64,000 bases of DNA from an uncultured Oscillospiraceae bacterium (lineage in GTDB: Bacteria; Bacillota; Clostridia; Oscillospirales; Ruminococcaceae), in assembly GCA_934444765.1 (NCBI GenBank), contig CAKSDC010000001.1, forward strand, positions 230,411-294,410. Reading direction: 5' to 3'. Below, one piece after another: positions 35,623 through 43,824 of the stretch. A program made the translations under genes and the position numbers. The first letter of the stretch is position 1, and the number at the start of each line of letters is the position of its first letter. Under the pieces are notes generated by a model that saw only the letters and a list, made by a program, of their open reading frames with translations, had not been told where the DNA came from and ran no database searches.

Positions 35623-36444
35623 CTAATTAGTAAGTACGTCTTCAAGGCTTGCATTAGAAATTATCATGCCTGCGTTGTTTTTAATGTGCTTGTACTTTCC
35701 CATAGGTAGATTATAACGCATAATTCTAACCGCGTCGGCGTACTGAGGGGTAGGTTTAACCAGTTCGGTTACGTCGGTTTCTATATCCTTATTTAGAATA
35801 TCCATAGCTATGGTACTTAAAGAACGAGGTTCGTTATTAACTTCGTTATTGTTAGAACCGATTATTTGTACCACGTTAGAGTTAATAAGCTCCAACGAAC
35901 GCTTACGAGTGCCTCTATCTACTATAGAACTACAACTTAGTTGAGCCAATATCTTCATTTGAGTAAACTTTTTAAGTTCGTCTATAGAGTCGATATCTTT
36001 AAGATAGCTTTCAAGATGGGCAATAATAGGGTGTACCTTATGAGCTATCATAAACTTATCCAATAGTTCCAATAGTTTTGGCGAATAGTCTTTTGGGTTA
36101 AAAGATATCATCATATAGTTAGTATCGCCAATACATAGTTTTTCTATATTGTTAAGTTTAAGAACCTTTTCCGAAAATATCACTTCAGCACTTAGTATTA
36201 TTTTAGGTAACGATAGTTCTTTAGTCTTGCTTAGTAACAGTTGATATGCCTTTTCTCTATCGGCTAAAAACTGGTCTATAGTGTCCACTTCTGGGTCAAA
36301 TATAGAAGTAGTAACTACGGTTTTAATCTTAGCAGAGTTTAAAGACTTAACTGTACTTTTAATGACCTCATCGTTAGATGAACCGCCTTTAAAGTTCGGC
36401 AATAGTTTAGAATGAAAGTCTATATATCCGTTCATGTGTATCAA
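35623..36444 (-). CDS. CpsB-like PHP protein with degenerate metal site
   Basis: 273 residues with the outline of the CpsB/CapC/YwqE tyrosine phosphatases. DFHSKLLPNFKGG corresponds to DIHSHILPGIDDG, ILSAEV to GAEV, PIIAHLESY to PVIAHPERY, and IIGSNNNEVNN to IASDAHN. The second His of the HxH pair is Lys and the Asp-x-His pair is Asn-x-Asn, so three or more metal ligands are lost. The fold may be kept with binding or regulatory function rather than catalysis. It is a single gene with its own promoter. Family assignment is moderately sure. Confidence 0.6.
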   Translation of the reverse strand: MIHMNGYIDFHSKLLPNFKGGSSNDEVIKSTVKSLNSAKIKTVVTTSIFDPEVDTIDQFLADREKAYQLLLSKTKELSLPKIILSAEVIFSEKVLKLNNIEKLCIGDTNYMMISFNPKDYSPKLLELLDKFMIAHKVHPIIAHLESYLKDIDSIDELKKFTQMKILAQLSCSSIVDRGTRKRSLELINSNVVQIIGSNNNEVNNEPRSLSTIAMDILNKDIETDVTELVKPTPQYADAVRIMRYNLPMGKYKHIKNNAGMIISNASLEDVLTN

Positions 36445-36481
36445 AATCCTTCTGTGATGTAAATAAATAATCCATACTATA

Positions 36482-36510
36482 ATTTTAGCCTATATTTTGT
36501 GATTTGTCAA
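36482..36510 (-). promoter_or_regulatory. Promoter of the CpsB-like gene
   Basis: On the minus strand, TTGACA (36510 to 36505), 17 bases and TAAAAT (36487 to 36482). Confidence 0.75.
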
Positions 36511-36534
36511 CCTTAAAAAGCCATTTTGTACTTG

Positions 36535-36601
36535 CAAAAAAAGAGTAGCAAACGTTAGCCATACTGCGTGATAGTATAGTATAGCTATACTTTGCTACTC
36601 T
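36535..36601 (-). terminator. Terminator of the flavin reductase gene
   Basis: AGAGTAGCAAA (36542-36552) pairs with TTTGCTACTCT (36591-36601), with an inner AT-rich hairpin and, on the minus strand, a run of seven T. Confidence 0.75.
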
Positions 36602-36625
36602 AAGTACTAATATTAATATTATAAG

Positions 36626-37192
36626 TTACATAAGTTTTTTACCGTTGCTCCAAGCCTGACCTACTTTTTCGCCTACGACGTAGTATCCACTTTGGAATGG
36701 GTCGAATACTATAGCGTTTAGCTTAGAAGGGTCTACTTTACCGTCAGCGGTTAATACTTTTTCGTCTGCTACTACGTTTACTATTTTGCCTACTACTGCA
36801 TGAAGATTTTCAGTATCAGTAAGTTCTAATAGTTCGCACTCCATAGTAACAGGGAACTCTGTAATAACTGGAGCGTCTACGTGTTCACCCTTTACTTGAT
36901 GATACCCAGTCTTTTCGAACTTGTCTGGAACGTTATTTCCGCTTGCTATACCTACATAGTCTGCAACGTCCATAGTATCAACGGTAGCGAATGCTACTGT
37001 AAAAGCCTTAGTTTGAATGATGTTCTTAGTGGTCTTGTGGTCACGATTAATGAATAGAGTAATCTTATCCATAGCGTTTACCATTGCCCAAGCAGCGTTC
37101 ATAGAGTTTGGCTTGCCGTTTTTATCGTATGCCGAAATTATAGCTACTGGCATTGGGAATACAGCAGGCACTACACCTAAATTTTTTTTCAT
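36626..37192 (-). CDS. Flavin reductase-like domain protein
   Basis: 188 residues of the FMN-binding split-barrel flavin reductase (DIM6/NTAB) family: VAIISAYDKNGKPNSMNAAW, LFINRDHKTTKNI and FVVAFATV-type strands, then YHQVKGEHVDAPVI. It probably carries FMN and reduces flavin or passes electrons. SD GGAGGT. It has a strong individual promoter and its own terminator. The physiological partner is not evident. Confidence 0.85.
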   Translation of the reverse strand: MKKNLGVVPAVFPMPVAIISAYDKNGKPNSMNAAWAMVNAMDKITLFINRDHKTTKNIIQTKAFTVAFATVDTMDVADYVGIASGNNVPDKFEKTGYHQVKGEHVDAPVITEFPVTMECELLELTDTENLHAVVGKIVNVVADEKVLTADGKVDPSKLNAIVFDPFQSGYYVVGEKVGQAWSNGKKLM

Positions 37193-37237
37193 GATAGTGA
37201 TACCTCCAAATTTTTATTAGCGAAATATTATGGTTAT

Positions 37238-37266
37238 ATTATATCCATATATTATGTATAAGTCAA
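37238..37266 (-). promoter_or_regulatory. Promoter of the flavin reductase gene
   Basis: On the minus strand, TTGACT (37266 to 37261), 17 bases and TATAAT (37243 to 37238). Confidence 0.8.
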
Positions 37267-37401
37267 GAATAGTTTCCTTAGTGACACAATATCTACTGAA
37301 TAAGTTACTATAATATTACAGATATCAGATTACTGTCATAATTTAATAAATATATTGTCACAATATTTTAAACTATTTGAAACTACTATGTTAATATTAT
37401 C

Positions 37402-37410
37402 TGCTATAAT
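37402..37410 (+). promoter_or_regulatory. Extended -10 promoter in the gene-free region
   Basis: TGCTATAAT with no clear -35 at 17 bases. It points into the structured segment ending at 37667. Confidence 0.4.
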
Positions 37411-37631
37411 GGGAATTAGTAAAAAATCTTAGTGGCAGGAAATATTATACATCACAGTTATTTCCGAGGTAACGAACTTTTATATGTAAGGAATATTTTT
37501 TTGGGAAAAGTTAGTATAATAATACAAGGGTTTTTGTGTGTAGAACGAAAGATAGATATATAATTTTTAAGTTAAGAGTATAACACTCTTTTAATCAACC
37601 CCTCCAATAAGGTTGTATTTACTATTAACTA

Positions 37632-37667
37632 AATGGGAGAATAGACTGAAAAGTCTGTTCTCCCATT
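37632..37667 (-). terminator. Strong hairpin downstream of the spore protein gene
   Basis: AATGGGAGAA-AGACT pairs with AGTCT-TTCTCCCATT around a GAAA loop, about 15 bp. Neither side has a long T run, so termination strength is uncertain. Confidence 0.55.
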
Positions 37668-37692
37668 AAAATTATACTGTTAATAGACGCTA

Positions 37693-37881
37693 TTATTGTT
37701 GTTGGTTCTTGTAGTTTTCTACCATCTTCTTAACCATTCTACCACCTACAGAACCAGCTTCACGAGCGGTTAGGTCGCCGTTGTAACCTTGCTTTAGGTT
37801 TACGCCTACTTCGTTAGCAGCTTCCATCTTAAAACGTTCCATAGCTTCCTTAGTTTGAGAGTTCATACCATTGTTTTTCAT
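37693..37881 (-). CDS. Alpha/beta-type small acid-soluble spore protein
   Basis: 62 residues: KMEAANEVGVNLKQGYNGDLTAREAGSVGG, the conserved core of alpha/beta SASPs including the germination-protease site region around Glu in AANEVG. These proteins coat and protect DNA in dormant spores, so the organism belongs to a spore-forming lineage. SD AAAGGAG. Forespore sigma-G control is expected, but I could not fit a convincing sigma-G promoter. Confidence 0.93.
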   Translation of the reverse strand: MKNNGMNSQTKEAMERFKMEAANEVGVNLKQGYNGDLTAREAGSVGGRMVKKMVENYKNQQQ

Positions 37882-38059
37882 AATAATAATTCTCCTTTAA
37901 TAGTGTTTATATTTAATATTTCGCTGTGTATCTTGTTAATATTATTGCTCAAACAGAAGAATATATTACAAGAAGTTTTTGGTATTGTATTAGGAATATT
38001 TTTGTGATATAATATTATAACGTTCGTAACTTAGTATATAAAGGTAGGTGTTATATTGT

Positions 38060-38587
38060 ATGTCTACAGAATATCTTCAAACTATAAAAGAACATCTTAA
38101 AAGTATAGACTTAAACAGTATAAAAGAGTTTTTAATCGAATTTGGCGACAAACTTAGTAGTTCTAATAACTTAGCCTGTCTTATAGCACTACTATTTATA
38201 GATATATTAATGGTTTCGTTTTTGATTAAAGCAAACAAAGAAAGAAAGTATCTTTCCATACGTAGTTCCGATACTGCTCCACTATTAGGACTATCTATAG
38301 GTGAAAAGTACTTTCCGTTTAATGCGAACGAAGTATTAATAGGCAGACACACCTCTTGTGACATTAGAAGCGTAAATATGACGGTTTCAAGATATCATGC
38401 TATAGTTTCGTGTATCAATGGACAGTGGTACGTTCAAGATATGCATTCTACACATGGAACGTATATTAATGGTACTATGATAGAGGATATAACCCCTATT
38501 CATAATGGTGACGATTTACAGTTTGGCGAGCAACACTTTACTATAGAAGATAGTATCAGTAGACAACAACGTCTAAGCGATACTTAA
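38060..38587 (+). CDS. Membrane-anchored FHA-domain protein
   Basis: About 175 residues. A helical N-terminus precedes one membrane helix (LACLIALLFIDILMVSFLI, about residues 38-56) and a cytoplasmic FHA domain (about 80-165) with VLIGRHTSCDI, MTVSRYHAIV and STHGTYING: the conserved Gly-Arg, Ser-Arg-x-His and His-Gly-Thr. FHA domains bind phosphothreonine. ATG 38060 is nine bases from AAGGTAGG. It is followed directly by RodA and PBP genes. The partner kinase is not in the window. Confidence 0.9.
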   Translation: MSTEYLQTIKEHLKSIDLNSIKEFLIEFGDKLSSSNNLACLIALLFIDILMVSFLIKANKERKYLSIRSSDTAPLLGLSIGEKYFPFNANEVLIGRHTSCDIRSVNMTVSRYHAIVSCINGQWYVQDMHSTHGTYINGTMIEDITPIHNGDDLQFGEQHFTIEDSISRQQRLSDT

Positions 38588-38602
38588 AGGGAGGTCTGAG
38601 CG

Positions 38603-39856
38603 GTGGCTACACGTTTAAAATCAAAGGGTAGATTGCACTACTTTCTATTAACTCTATTAATACTAACGGCTCATATTGGAATGTTAGGAGTAGTATTCTT
38701 TAAGGGTAACTACGATAGCTATAACGCACCTATAATACTATCTATGTATATAGTGCTATTCGATATCGTATATAGTATAATAATAAGCAGACGCAAACAG
38801 AGTGTATATACTATAGACTACATCTTTATGTTTATACTAAACATGAGCGTTATATTTCAATCTTGCTTTGGTAAGGTTGGCTTTTCATATAAACAAGCTA
38901 TACTATCTGTATTGGCTATAGTGTGTTGTGAAGTGGGTTGTAAGATAGCTAAAAATCCTAATCAGTTAGAAAAGCATAAAAAACTAATCTATTTAGTGGC
39001 TATAGTTATCATGTTACTGATAGTTTTCTGTACGGGTAGTCGTAGTATGTGGATAGATTTAGGATTTATTACTATACAACCGTCGGAATTTTTAAAACCT
39101 GTATATGTGTTACTATGTGCTACTACTATAACTACACAACACAAAAGGAAGACTATATTCAAGCGTATAAAGTTCGTCCCAGATAATATAGTGTTAGCTA
39201 TACTTACAGTATCTATAGTAGCACTTCAATGGTGGTGTAGAGACTTAGGAAGTCTACCTACTTTTTTAGCCGTTGCACTATGTGGACTTTTGGTTAGAAT
39301 ATGTTATCCCGAAACTAAGATATCTAAGCGTGAATATATAGTATTGGGAGTGTTAGCCTTAATAGGAATACTATGTGCTTTAAAGTTCGCACCAAGTTAT
39401 GTTCAAGAACGTCTACACGTGGATATTTGGGCAGACCCTTCAGGTTCGGGATATCAACAGTGTAAGGCGTTAATAGGTATAGCAGAAGGTGGTTGGTTCG
39501 GTAAAGGTGCAGGATATGGAACTCTACACAACATATCGGCATACGATACCGATATAGTATTTTCTTCAATATGTGAAGAATGGGGTTTCTTTATGGGAGT
39601 TATGGCAGTATTTTCGATATTAATACTACTATCTACTACTTTAATAAATATGCCACGTTCATACTATCATGGAACTTTAGTCGTAGGAACTGTAGCAGTA
39701 TTTATAGCTCAAATGAGTTTAAACATATTCGGTTCTTGTAATTTGATACCTTTTACAGGAGTAACTATTCCATTTATATCTATGGGTGGTAGTTCCATGT
39801 TAGCAAGTGGTTTGTTAGTAGGATATATTAAAGCCTCACAAGTATATCAAAGGTAG
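38603..39856 (+). CDS. FtsW/RodA/SpoVE-family peptidoglycan polymerase
   Basis: 417 residues, about ten membrane helices. SEDS landmarks are the motif WIDLGFITIQPSEFLKP, the catalytic-region sequence WWCRDLGSLPTFL, and the C-terminal CNLIPFTGVTIPFISMGGSSM. It polymerises lipid II into glycan strands together with a class B PBP. It starts at GTG 38603 after GGGAGG. It lies between FHA and PBP genes, so all three should form one elongation or sporulation complex. Confidence 0.93.
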   Translation: MATRLKSKGRLHYFLLTLLILTAHIGMLGVVFFKGNYDSYNAPIILSMYIVLFDIVYSIIISRRKQSVYTIDYIFMFILNMSVIFQSCFGKVGFSYKQAILSVLAIVCCEVGCKIAKNPNQLEKHKKLIYLVAIVIMLLIVFCTGSRSMWIDLGFITIQPSEFLKPVYVLLCATTITTQHKRKTIFKRIKFVPDNIVLAILTVSIVALQWWCRDLGSLPTFLAVALCGLLVRICYPETKISKREYIVLGVLALIGILCALKFAPSYVQERLHVDIWADPSGSGYQQCKALIGIAEGGWFGKGAGYGTLHNISAYDTDIVFSSICEEWGFFMGVMAVFSILILLSTTLINMPRSYYHGTLVVGTVAVFIAQMSLNIFGSCNLIPFTGVTIPFISMGGSSMLASGLLVGYIKASQVYQR

Positions 39857-39871
39857 AAAGGAGTATCTGCT

Positions 39872-41230
39872 TTGAAAAATCTTAATAGATGTCAAAAGTT
39901 AATTTGGCTGATGTTGGTAGTATTCCTGTTGGGTATGATAGTCCTGTTCATAAAGATTCAGTTAGAGGCTTCATACTATATAGTAAACTCTAACTCTAAG
40001 TGTTTAGGATACGTCTACGACCGCAACGGTGATATAATATTCGATAACGACGCAGACTATACTTCAGGTAAGTATGAATGGGGACACTTTAAAGACGTTG
40101 GCAATCTTATAGGGGACGCAAGCGGTCAGACTACTAATACTTTAGTAGCTCGAAATTCCGAAAAGTTAAACAACTATAGTTTTACTCAGGGAATAAACCA
40201 CTCTAACGGACAGGCAAGCATATACACTACTTTAAATCATCAAGCAAATCAAATAGTATATAGTGCGTTCGGTTCTAAAGATGGTAGTGCTATAGCGTAT
40301 AACTACAAGACGGGCGAAGTGTTAGTATGCGTCAGTAAACCGTGTGTAGATACCGTTATAGGATATCAAGACTTAGAAAAGGGTAGTCTGTTGTGCAAAA
40401 ACTTCATTAAGACTGTTCCAGGTTCTACGCAAAAGGTATCTACTTTGATATCTGCATTGGAACGCTTTGGTACTAATCAACTTGATACTATGAAGTATAC
40501 TTGTAATGGAGTATATACCAATCTAACTGGTGATGATATTAAGTGCCATAACCTATATGGACACGGTGAAGAAGATATATCTCAAGCCTTTGCGAACAGT
40601 TGCAACGTGTACTTTGCACAGTTGGTGGAAAATCCGTCTTTTGGTTTAGATAGCATAATCAAAACGTATCGAAAGTTAGGGTATTCAGTAAACGGTGAAG
40701 AAGATAAGTATATCAATATCAACGGTATAAAGAGCGAAACGGCTTCCACTACGCTAACCAATGCTGATGACTTTAATACTCAATGGGGTTGTATAGGTCA
40801 AGGTGAAACTATGGTTAGTCCATGTCAGCTTATGATGTGGCAGAGTGCTATAGCTAACGGAACGGGCAAGTGTACCTATCCATACTTAATAGACCATGCT
40901 GTGAACGTAAATGGAAAACGCTATGACGACGCTATTACAGAGTATACCTCCCAACTGTTCACTACTGCTACGGCGGAACGTACTCGTGAAATAGAACTTC
41001 AAAACGGTGCTAATAACTATTCAGGTTCGATATACGGTTATAACGTGGGCGTTAAGAGTGGTACTGCTCAGGTGGAAAACGGTGAAAAGGAAAACTCTCT
41101 ATTAGTGGGCTTCAACTATGATGAGGAAAACCCTATAGCGTTCTGCATACTAATAGAAGATAAGCAAGACGGCGATTACGTTTCTACTGATAGTATAGCC
41201 TCTACTATATTAGATAGTCTATGCGAATAA
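39872..41230 (+). CDS. Class B penicillin-binding protein (transpeptidase)
   Basis: 452 residues. One membrane helix (about 8-30) is followed by an extracytoplasmic transpeptidase domain. The catalytic motifs are present: PGSTQK (S-x-x-K), SCN (S-x-N) and KSGT (K-T/S-G). The N-terminal domain is short, as in the PbpA group paired with RodA. It crosslinks peptidoglycan. It starts at TTG 39872 after AAAGGAG, 15 bases from the RodA stop. Confidence 0.92.
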   Translation: MKNLNRCQKLIWLMLVVFLLGMIVLFIKIQLEASYYIVNSNSKCLGYVYDRNGDIIFDNDADYTSGKYEWGHFKDVGNLIGDASGQTTNTLVARNSEKLNNYSFTQGINHSNGQASIYTTLNHQANQIVYSAFGSKDGSAIAYNYKTGEVLVCVSKPCVDTVIGYQDLEKGSLLCKNFIKTVPGSTQKVSTLISALERFGTNQLDTMKYTCNGVYTNLTGDDIKCHNLYGHGEEDISQAFANSCNVYFAQLVENPSFGLDSIIKTYRKLGYSVNGEEDKYININGIKSETASTTLTNADDFNTQWGCIGQGETMVSPCQLMMWQSAIANGTGKCTYPYLIDHAVNVNGKRYDDAITEYTSQLFTTATAERTREIELQNGANNYSGSIYGYNVGVKSGTAQVENGEKENSLLVGFNYDEENPIAFCILIEDKQDGDYVSTDSIASTILDSLCE

Positions 41231-41239
41231 GTTCGGCAG

Positions 41240-41277
41240 TTTAAGACTATTTTAAGGTACGTATGATACACTATACT
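41240..41277 (+). promoter_or_regulatory. Upstream copy of an 11-bp tandem repeat with -10
   Basis: TTTAAG-ACTAT-TTTAAG (41240-41256, 11-bp period) is followed after 15 bases by TATACT (41272-41277). The spacing is identical to the copy before the VTC gene. Confidence 0.5.
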
Positions 41278-41341
41278 CATAGCAAAAGTAAAAGAAAACT
41301 TTATTATCTTTGCCCCCTATTAATAATGATATAATATAACC

Positions 41342-41384
41342 ATAAGGTACTACTAATCTAAAAGTTGGTAGTACCTTATACTAT
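41342..41384 (+). terminator. Hairpin between PBP and VTC genes
   Basis: The 12-bp perfect stem ATAAGGTACTAC/GTAGTACCTTAT (41342-41353 with 41368-41379) is followed by ACTATTATTTT. It may terminate the FHA-RodA-PBP unit or a short RNA from the promoter at 41240-41277. Confidence 0.65.
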
Positions 41385-41427
41385 TATTTTAAGAGTATTA
41401 AAAAAATATCCTGAATATTAAATATAC

Positions 41428-41465
41428 TTTAAGACTATTTTAAGACTTATTAACTATAATATAAC
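41428..41465 (+). promoter_or_regulatory. Pho-box-like tandem repeat before the VTC gene
   Basis: Three hexamers TTTAAG, TTTAAG and TTAACT start at 41428, 41439 and 41450, an exact 11-bp period, followed by TATAAC (41460-41465) or TATAAT (41455-41460). There is no -35 hexamer. This is the layout of promoters activated by OmpR/PhoB-type regulators. Confidence 0.55.
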
Positions 41466-41500
41466 CATAGTATAGATTTCGGGAAGGAAGGTGTTCCATA

Positions 41501-42271
41501 ATGGCAATTAGTACTTTTAAACGTAAAGAGATTAAGTTTCTACTCAGTGATGAACAGTACAAAGCGTTAGTTCCAGTATTACAACAGTATATGCGTGCGG
41601 ACGAATACTGTATAGGTGGTAACGAATATGGTATATACAATATCTATTATGATACTCCTAACGACTACTTAATTAGACAGTCACTATCTAAACCTTACTA
41701 CAAGGAAAAGATTAGACTAAGAAGTTACTACTCTCCAGCTAAGCCTACAGATAAAGTATTCTTGGAACTTAAAAAGAAGATAGGCGGTATAGTAGTAAAA
41801 AGACGTGTTACTATGACCCTTGAAGAGGCTAATATATATCTTAAAACTGGCGAAAAACCATACTCTAACAAGTATATTCAAAATCAGGTATTCGCAGAGT
41901 TGGACGAATTTAAAGGTCGCTTTGAACTTTTACCTAAACAGTACATAAGCTATCAACGTTCGGCTTACTTTGGTAAAGATGACCCAACCTTTAGACTTAC
42001 TTTTGATAGGGGCATAACTACCAGAAGAAACGACCTTGCACTATCTTCGGAGAGTTATGGTTGGCAGATTATTCAGCCTACACAACATCTAATGGAAGTT
42101 AAAATTTCAAACTCTGTGCCTATGTGGTTGTCTAAGCAGATGTCAGAGTTGGGCATCTTTAAGACCAGTTTTTCTAAGTATGGTACAGGGTATACACAGT
42201 ATGTATATCATAAGTTATATTCACAAGGCAGTATTGAAGACTATAAGGAAAGGAATTTAAAAGTAGTATGA
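41501..42271 (+). CDS. VTC-domain (polyphosphate polymerase-like) protein
   Basis: 256 residues, CYTH/VTC triphosphate-tunnel fold. Charged strands point into the tunnel: FKRKEIKFLL, EKIRLRSYY, VFLELKKKI, VVKRRVTM, FRLTFDRGITTRR and LMEVKI. In yeast the Vtc4 relative makes polyphosphate from ATP; bacterial VTC-domain proteins are less well understood. The stop overlaps the DUF4956 start by four bases, and the pair recurs in Firmicutes. The tandem-repeat promoter upstream suggests phosphate-type control. Confidence 0.85.
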   Translation: MAISTFKRKEIKFLLSDEQYKALVPVLQQYMRADEYCIGGNEYGIYNIYYDTPNDYLIRQSLSKPYYKEKIRLRSYYSPAKPTDKVFLELKKKIGGIVVKRRVTMTLEEANIYLKTGEKPYSNKYIQNQVFAELDEFKGRFELLPKQYISYQRSAYFGKDDPTFRLTFDRGITTRRNDLALSSESYGWQIIQPTQHLMEVKISNSVPMWLSKQMSELGIFKTSFSKYGTGYTQYVYHKLYSQGSIEDYKERNLKVV

Positions 42272-42966
42272 GCAATATATTCACACAGTTGACCACTTCC
42301 GATACCAATGGCAACTTAGACTTAGGTACTTTTTTACTATGCGTAATATGTTCTATAGTAATAGGATTTGTAATTAGTTTAGTGTACATTCAAACACATA
42401 AGAAGAACGGCTTTGACCAAAGTTATGTATTTACTATCGTAGTACTTCCAGCGGTTATATGTGCTATTATAATGTTAGTAGGTAATAGTATGGCACAAGC
42501 GTTCAGTTTAGCGGGAGTATTTTCGTTAGTAAGATTTAGGTCTGCACCTAACGACCCAAGCGATATATGTTATATATTCTTTAGTGTAGCTACTGGTTTA
42601 GCTTGTGGTATGGGATATCCAGTATTCGGATTTATACTACTTGCTATATTAGGAATAGTTATAGTAGTAATTAGCAAGTTAGACTATGGCAAGCCAGAAA
42701 CTCAACATATGACTTTAAAAGTCACTATTCCAGAAGACTTAAACTATCAAGGTCTATTTGATAACACTCTAAATAAGTACTGTACTAATTGGAGTTTACG
42801 TCGTGTTAAGACTGTTGAGTTTGGAAGTCTATTCGATTTAATATTCAACGTAGAAGTTAAAGACGTAGCAGACCAAAAAGCCTTTATGGACGAACTTAGA
42901 ACCTTAAATGGTAATCTTAACATTACCTTAGTACTAAGCAGAAAAGATGATAAACTATACGCTTAA
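42268..42966 (+). CDS. DUF4956 membrane protein
   Basis: 232 residues. Four hydrophobic helices (about residues 20-40, 55-75, 95-110 and 113-133) are followed by a cytoplasmic C-terminal domain of about 90 residues with alternating strands. The conserved segment AFSLAGVFSLVRFRSAPNDPSDICYIF marks DUF4956. It is translationally coupled to the VTC protein, so the two probably form a membrane complex that makes or moves polyphosphate; that is inferred from pairing. Confidence 0.88.
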   Translation: MSNIFTQLTTSDTNGNLDLGTFLLCVICSIVIGFVISLVYIQTHKKNGFDQSYVFTIVVLPAVICAIIMLVGNSMAQAFSLAGVFSLVRFRSAPNDPSDICYIFFSVATGLACGMGYPVFGFILLAILGIVIVVISKLDYGKPETQHMTLKVTIPEDLNYQGLFDNTLNKYCTNWSLRRVKTVEFGSLFDLIFNVEVKDVADQKAFMDELRTLNGNLNITLVLSRKDDKLYA

Positions 42967-42991
42967 TAACTATTTTCATACTCTTATTTTG

Positions 42992-43028
42992 GGCAAGACA
43001 AGTATAATACTTGTCTTGCCTTTTTTTA
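42992..43028 (+). terminator. Terminator of the VTC-DUF4956 unit
   Basis: The perfect 13-bp stem GGCAAGACAAGTA/TACTTGTCTTGCC with a 3-base loop is followed by eight T. Its 3' arm supplies the -35 of the next promoter. Confidence 0.9.
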
Positions 43029-43044
43029 GATACTGTGTTATAAT
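43016..43044 (+). promoter_or_regulatory. EcsC gene promoter overlapping the terminator
   Basis: TTGCCT (43016-43021), 17 bases and TATAAT (43039-43044). Confidence 0.6.
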
Positions 43045-43073
43045 ATTAAAAATATATATTGGAGGTTTTAATC

Positions 43074-43715
43074 ATGGCATTAGAAAATGAACAGAGTAAA
43101 AAAGGATTAGAAATATTGGAAAAATGTTATAACTTTGCTATTAATGGACTACCTACTTCTGATAGTGCCGAGGTTATGGCTAATGAATATCTAAGGAAGT
43201 ATAACTATAATACTAACTTAGCAGTCGAAAAATTAGTTCAAGCTCAAATAGCAAAGTGTGCTACTACGGGTTTTGTAACTGGTTTAGGTGGAATAATTAC
43301 CCTTCCAGTAGCAGTATCGGCTGATGTTGCAGGTACTGTATACGTTCAGCTAAGAATGATAGCCTCTATAGCTGTAATAGGTGGATACAATCCTAACGAT
43401 GATGAAGTAAAAACTCTTGCCTATATGTGCTTAGTAGGAATGTCCGCTACAGACATTATTAAAACTACTGGTATTAAGATTGGTCAAAAGGTTACTATTA
43501 ACGCTCTCAAAAGACTTCCTACACAGATACTATTCAAAATAAACCAAAAAGTTGGTTTTAGACTAATTACTAAGTTCGGAACTAAAGGCTTTATCAACCT
43601 ATCTAAAACCATTCCTATAGTTGGTGGCATAATAGGGGGCGGTATAGACGCTTTTGGAACTAAGTCTATCTCCGAACAGGCTAAAAAGTGCTTTATCAAC
43701 AATTATGGAATATAA
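43074..43715 (+). CDS. EcsC-family protein
   Basis: 213 residues. The EcsC-type glycine-rich hydrophobic segment TTGFVTGLGGIITLPVAVSADVAGT (about 65-90) and the C-terminal IPIVGGIIGGGIDAFGT are recognisable. EcsC proteins are peripheral or integral membrane proteins of unclear function. ATG 43074 is nine bases after GGAGG. An in-frame TTG 15 bases earlier would overlap the SD. Monocistronic. Confidence 0.8.
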   Translation: MALENEQSKKGLEILEKCYNFAINGLPTSDSAEVMANEYLRKYNYNTNLAVEKLVQAQIAKCATTGFVTGLGGIITLPVAVSADVAGTVYVQLRMIASIAVIGGYNPNDDEVKTLAYMCLVGMSATDIIKTTGIKIGQKVTINALKRLPTQILFKINQKVGFRLITKFGTKGFINLSKTIPIVGGIIGGGIDAFGTKSISEQAKKCFINNYGI

Positions 43716-43763
43716 TTCCATATCTAATTAAATATAAGCCATGTATCGTTCTATCTGGATATA

Positions 43764-43792
43764 TTGACAATTGGAAATTTATATGATATAAT
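43764..43792 (+). promoter_or_regulatory. Promoter of the GT8 - dockerin - barnase unit
   Basis: TTGACA (43764-43769), 17 bases and TATAAT (43787-43792). Confidence 0.85.
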
Positions 43793-43824
43793 TTTACTAT
43801 TAAGTCGTAGAAAGGAACTGTTCT

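Larger units (their letters stand above)
37267..37692. other. Gene-free region between flavin reductase and spore protein
   Basis: No ORF with a credible SD is present. It holds a palindrome ATATTG-TCA-CAATAT (37352-37366), an extended -10 promoter on the plus strand (37402-37410) and several hairpins. These include GGAAATA/TATTTCC (about 37438-37466), AAGAGT/ACTCTT (about 37575-37591) and AATACAA/TTGTATT (about 37513 with 37613). A strong hairpin at 37632-37667 ends it. It may encode an RNA; I could not match it to a known family. Confidence 0.35.

Noticed and set aside
37411..37672. 6S RNA
   Set aside because: The size is loosely compatible, but I could not find the long rod-like complementarity with a central bubble.
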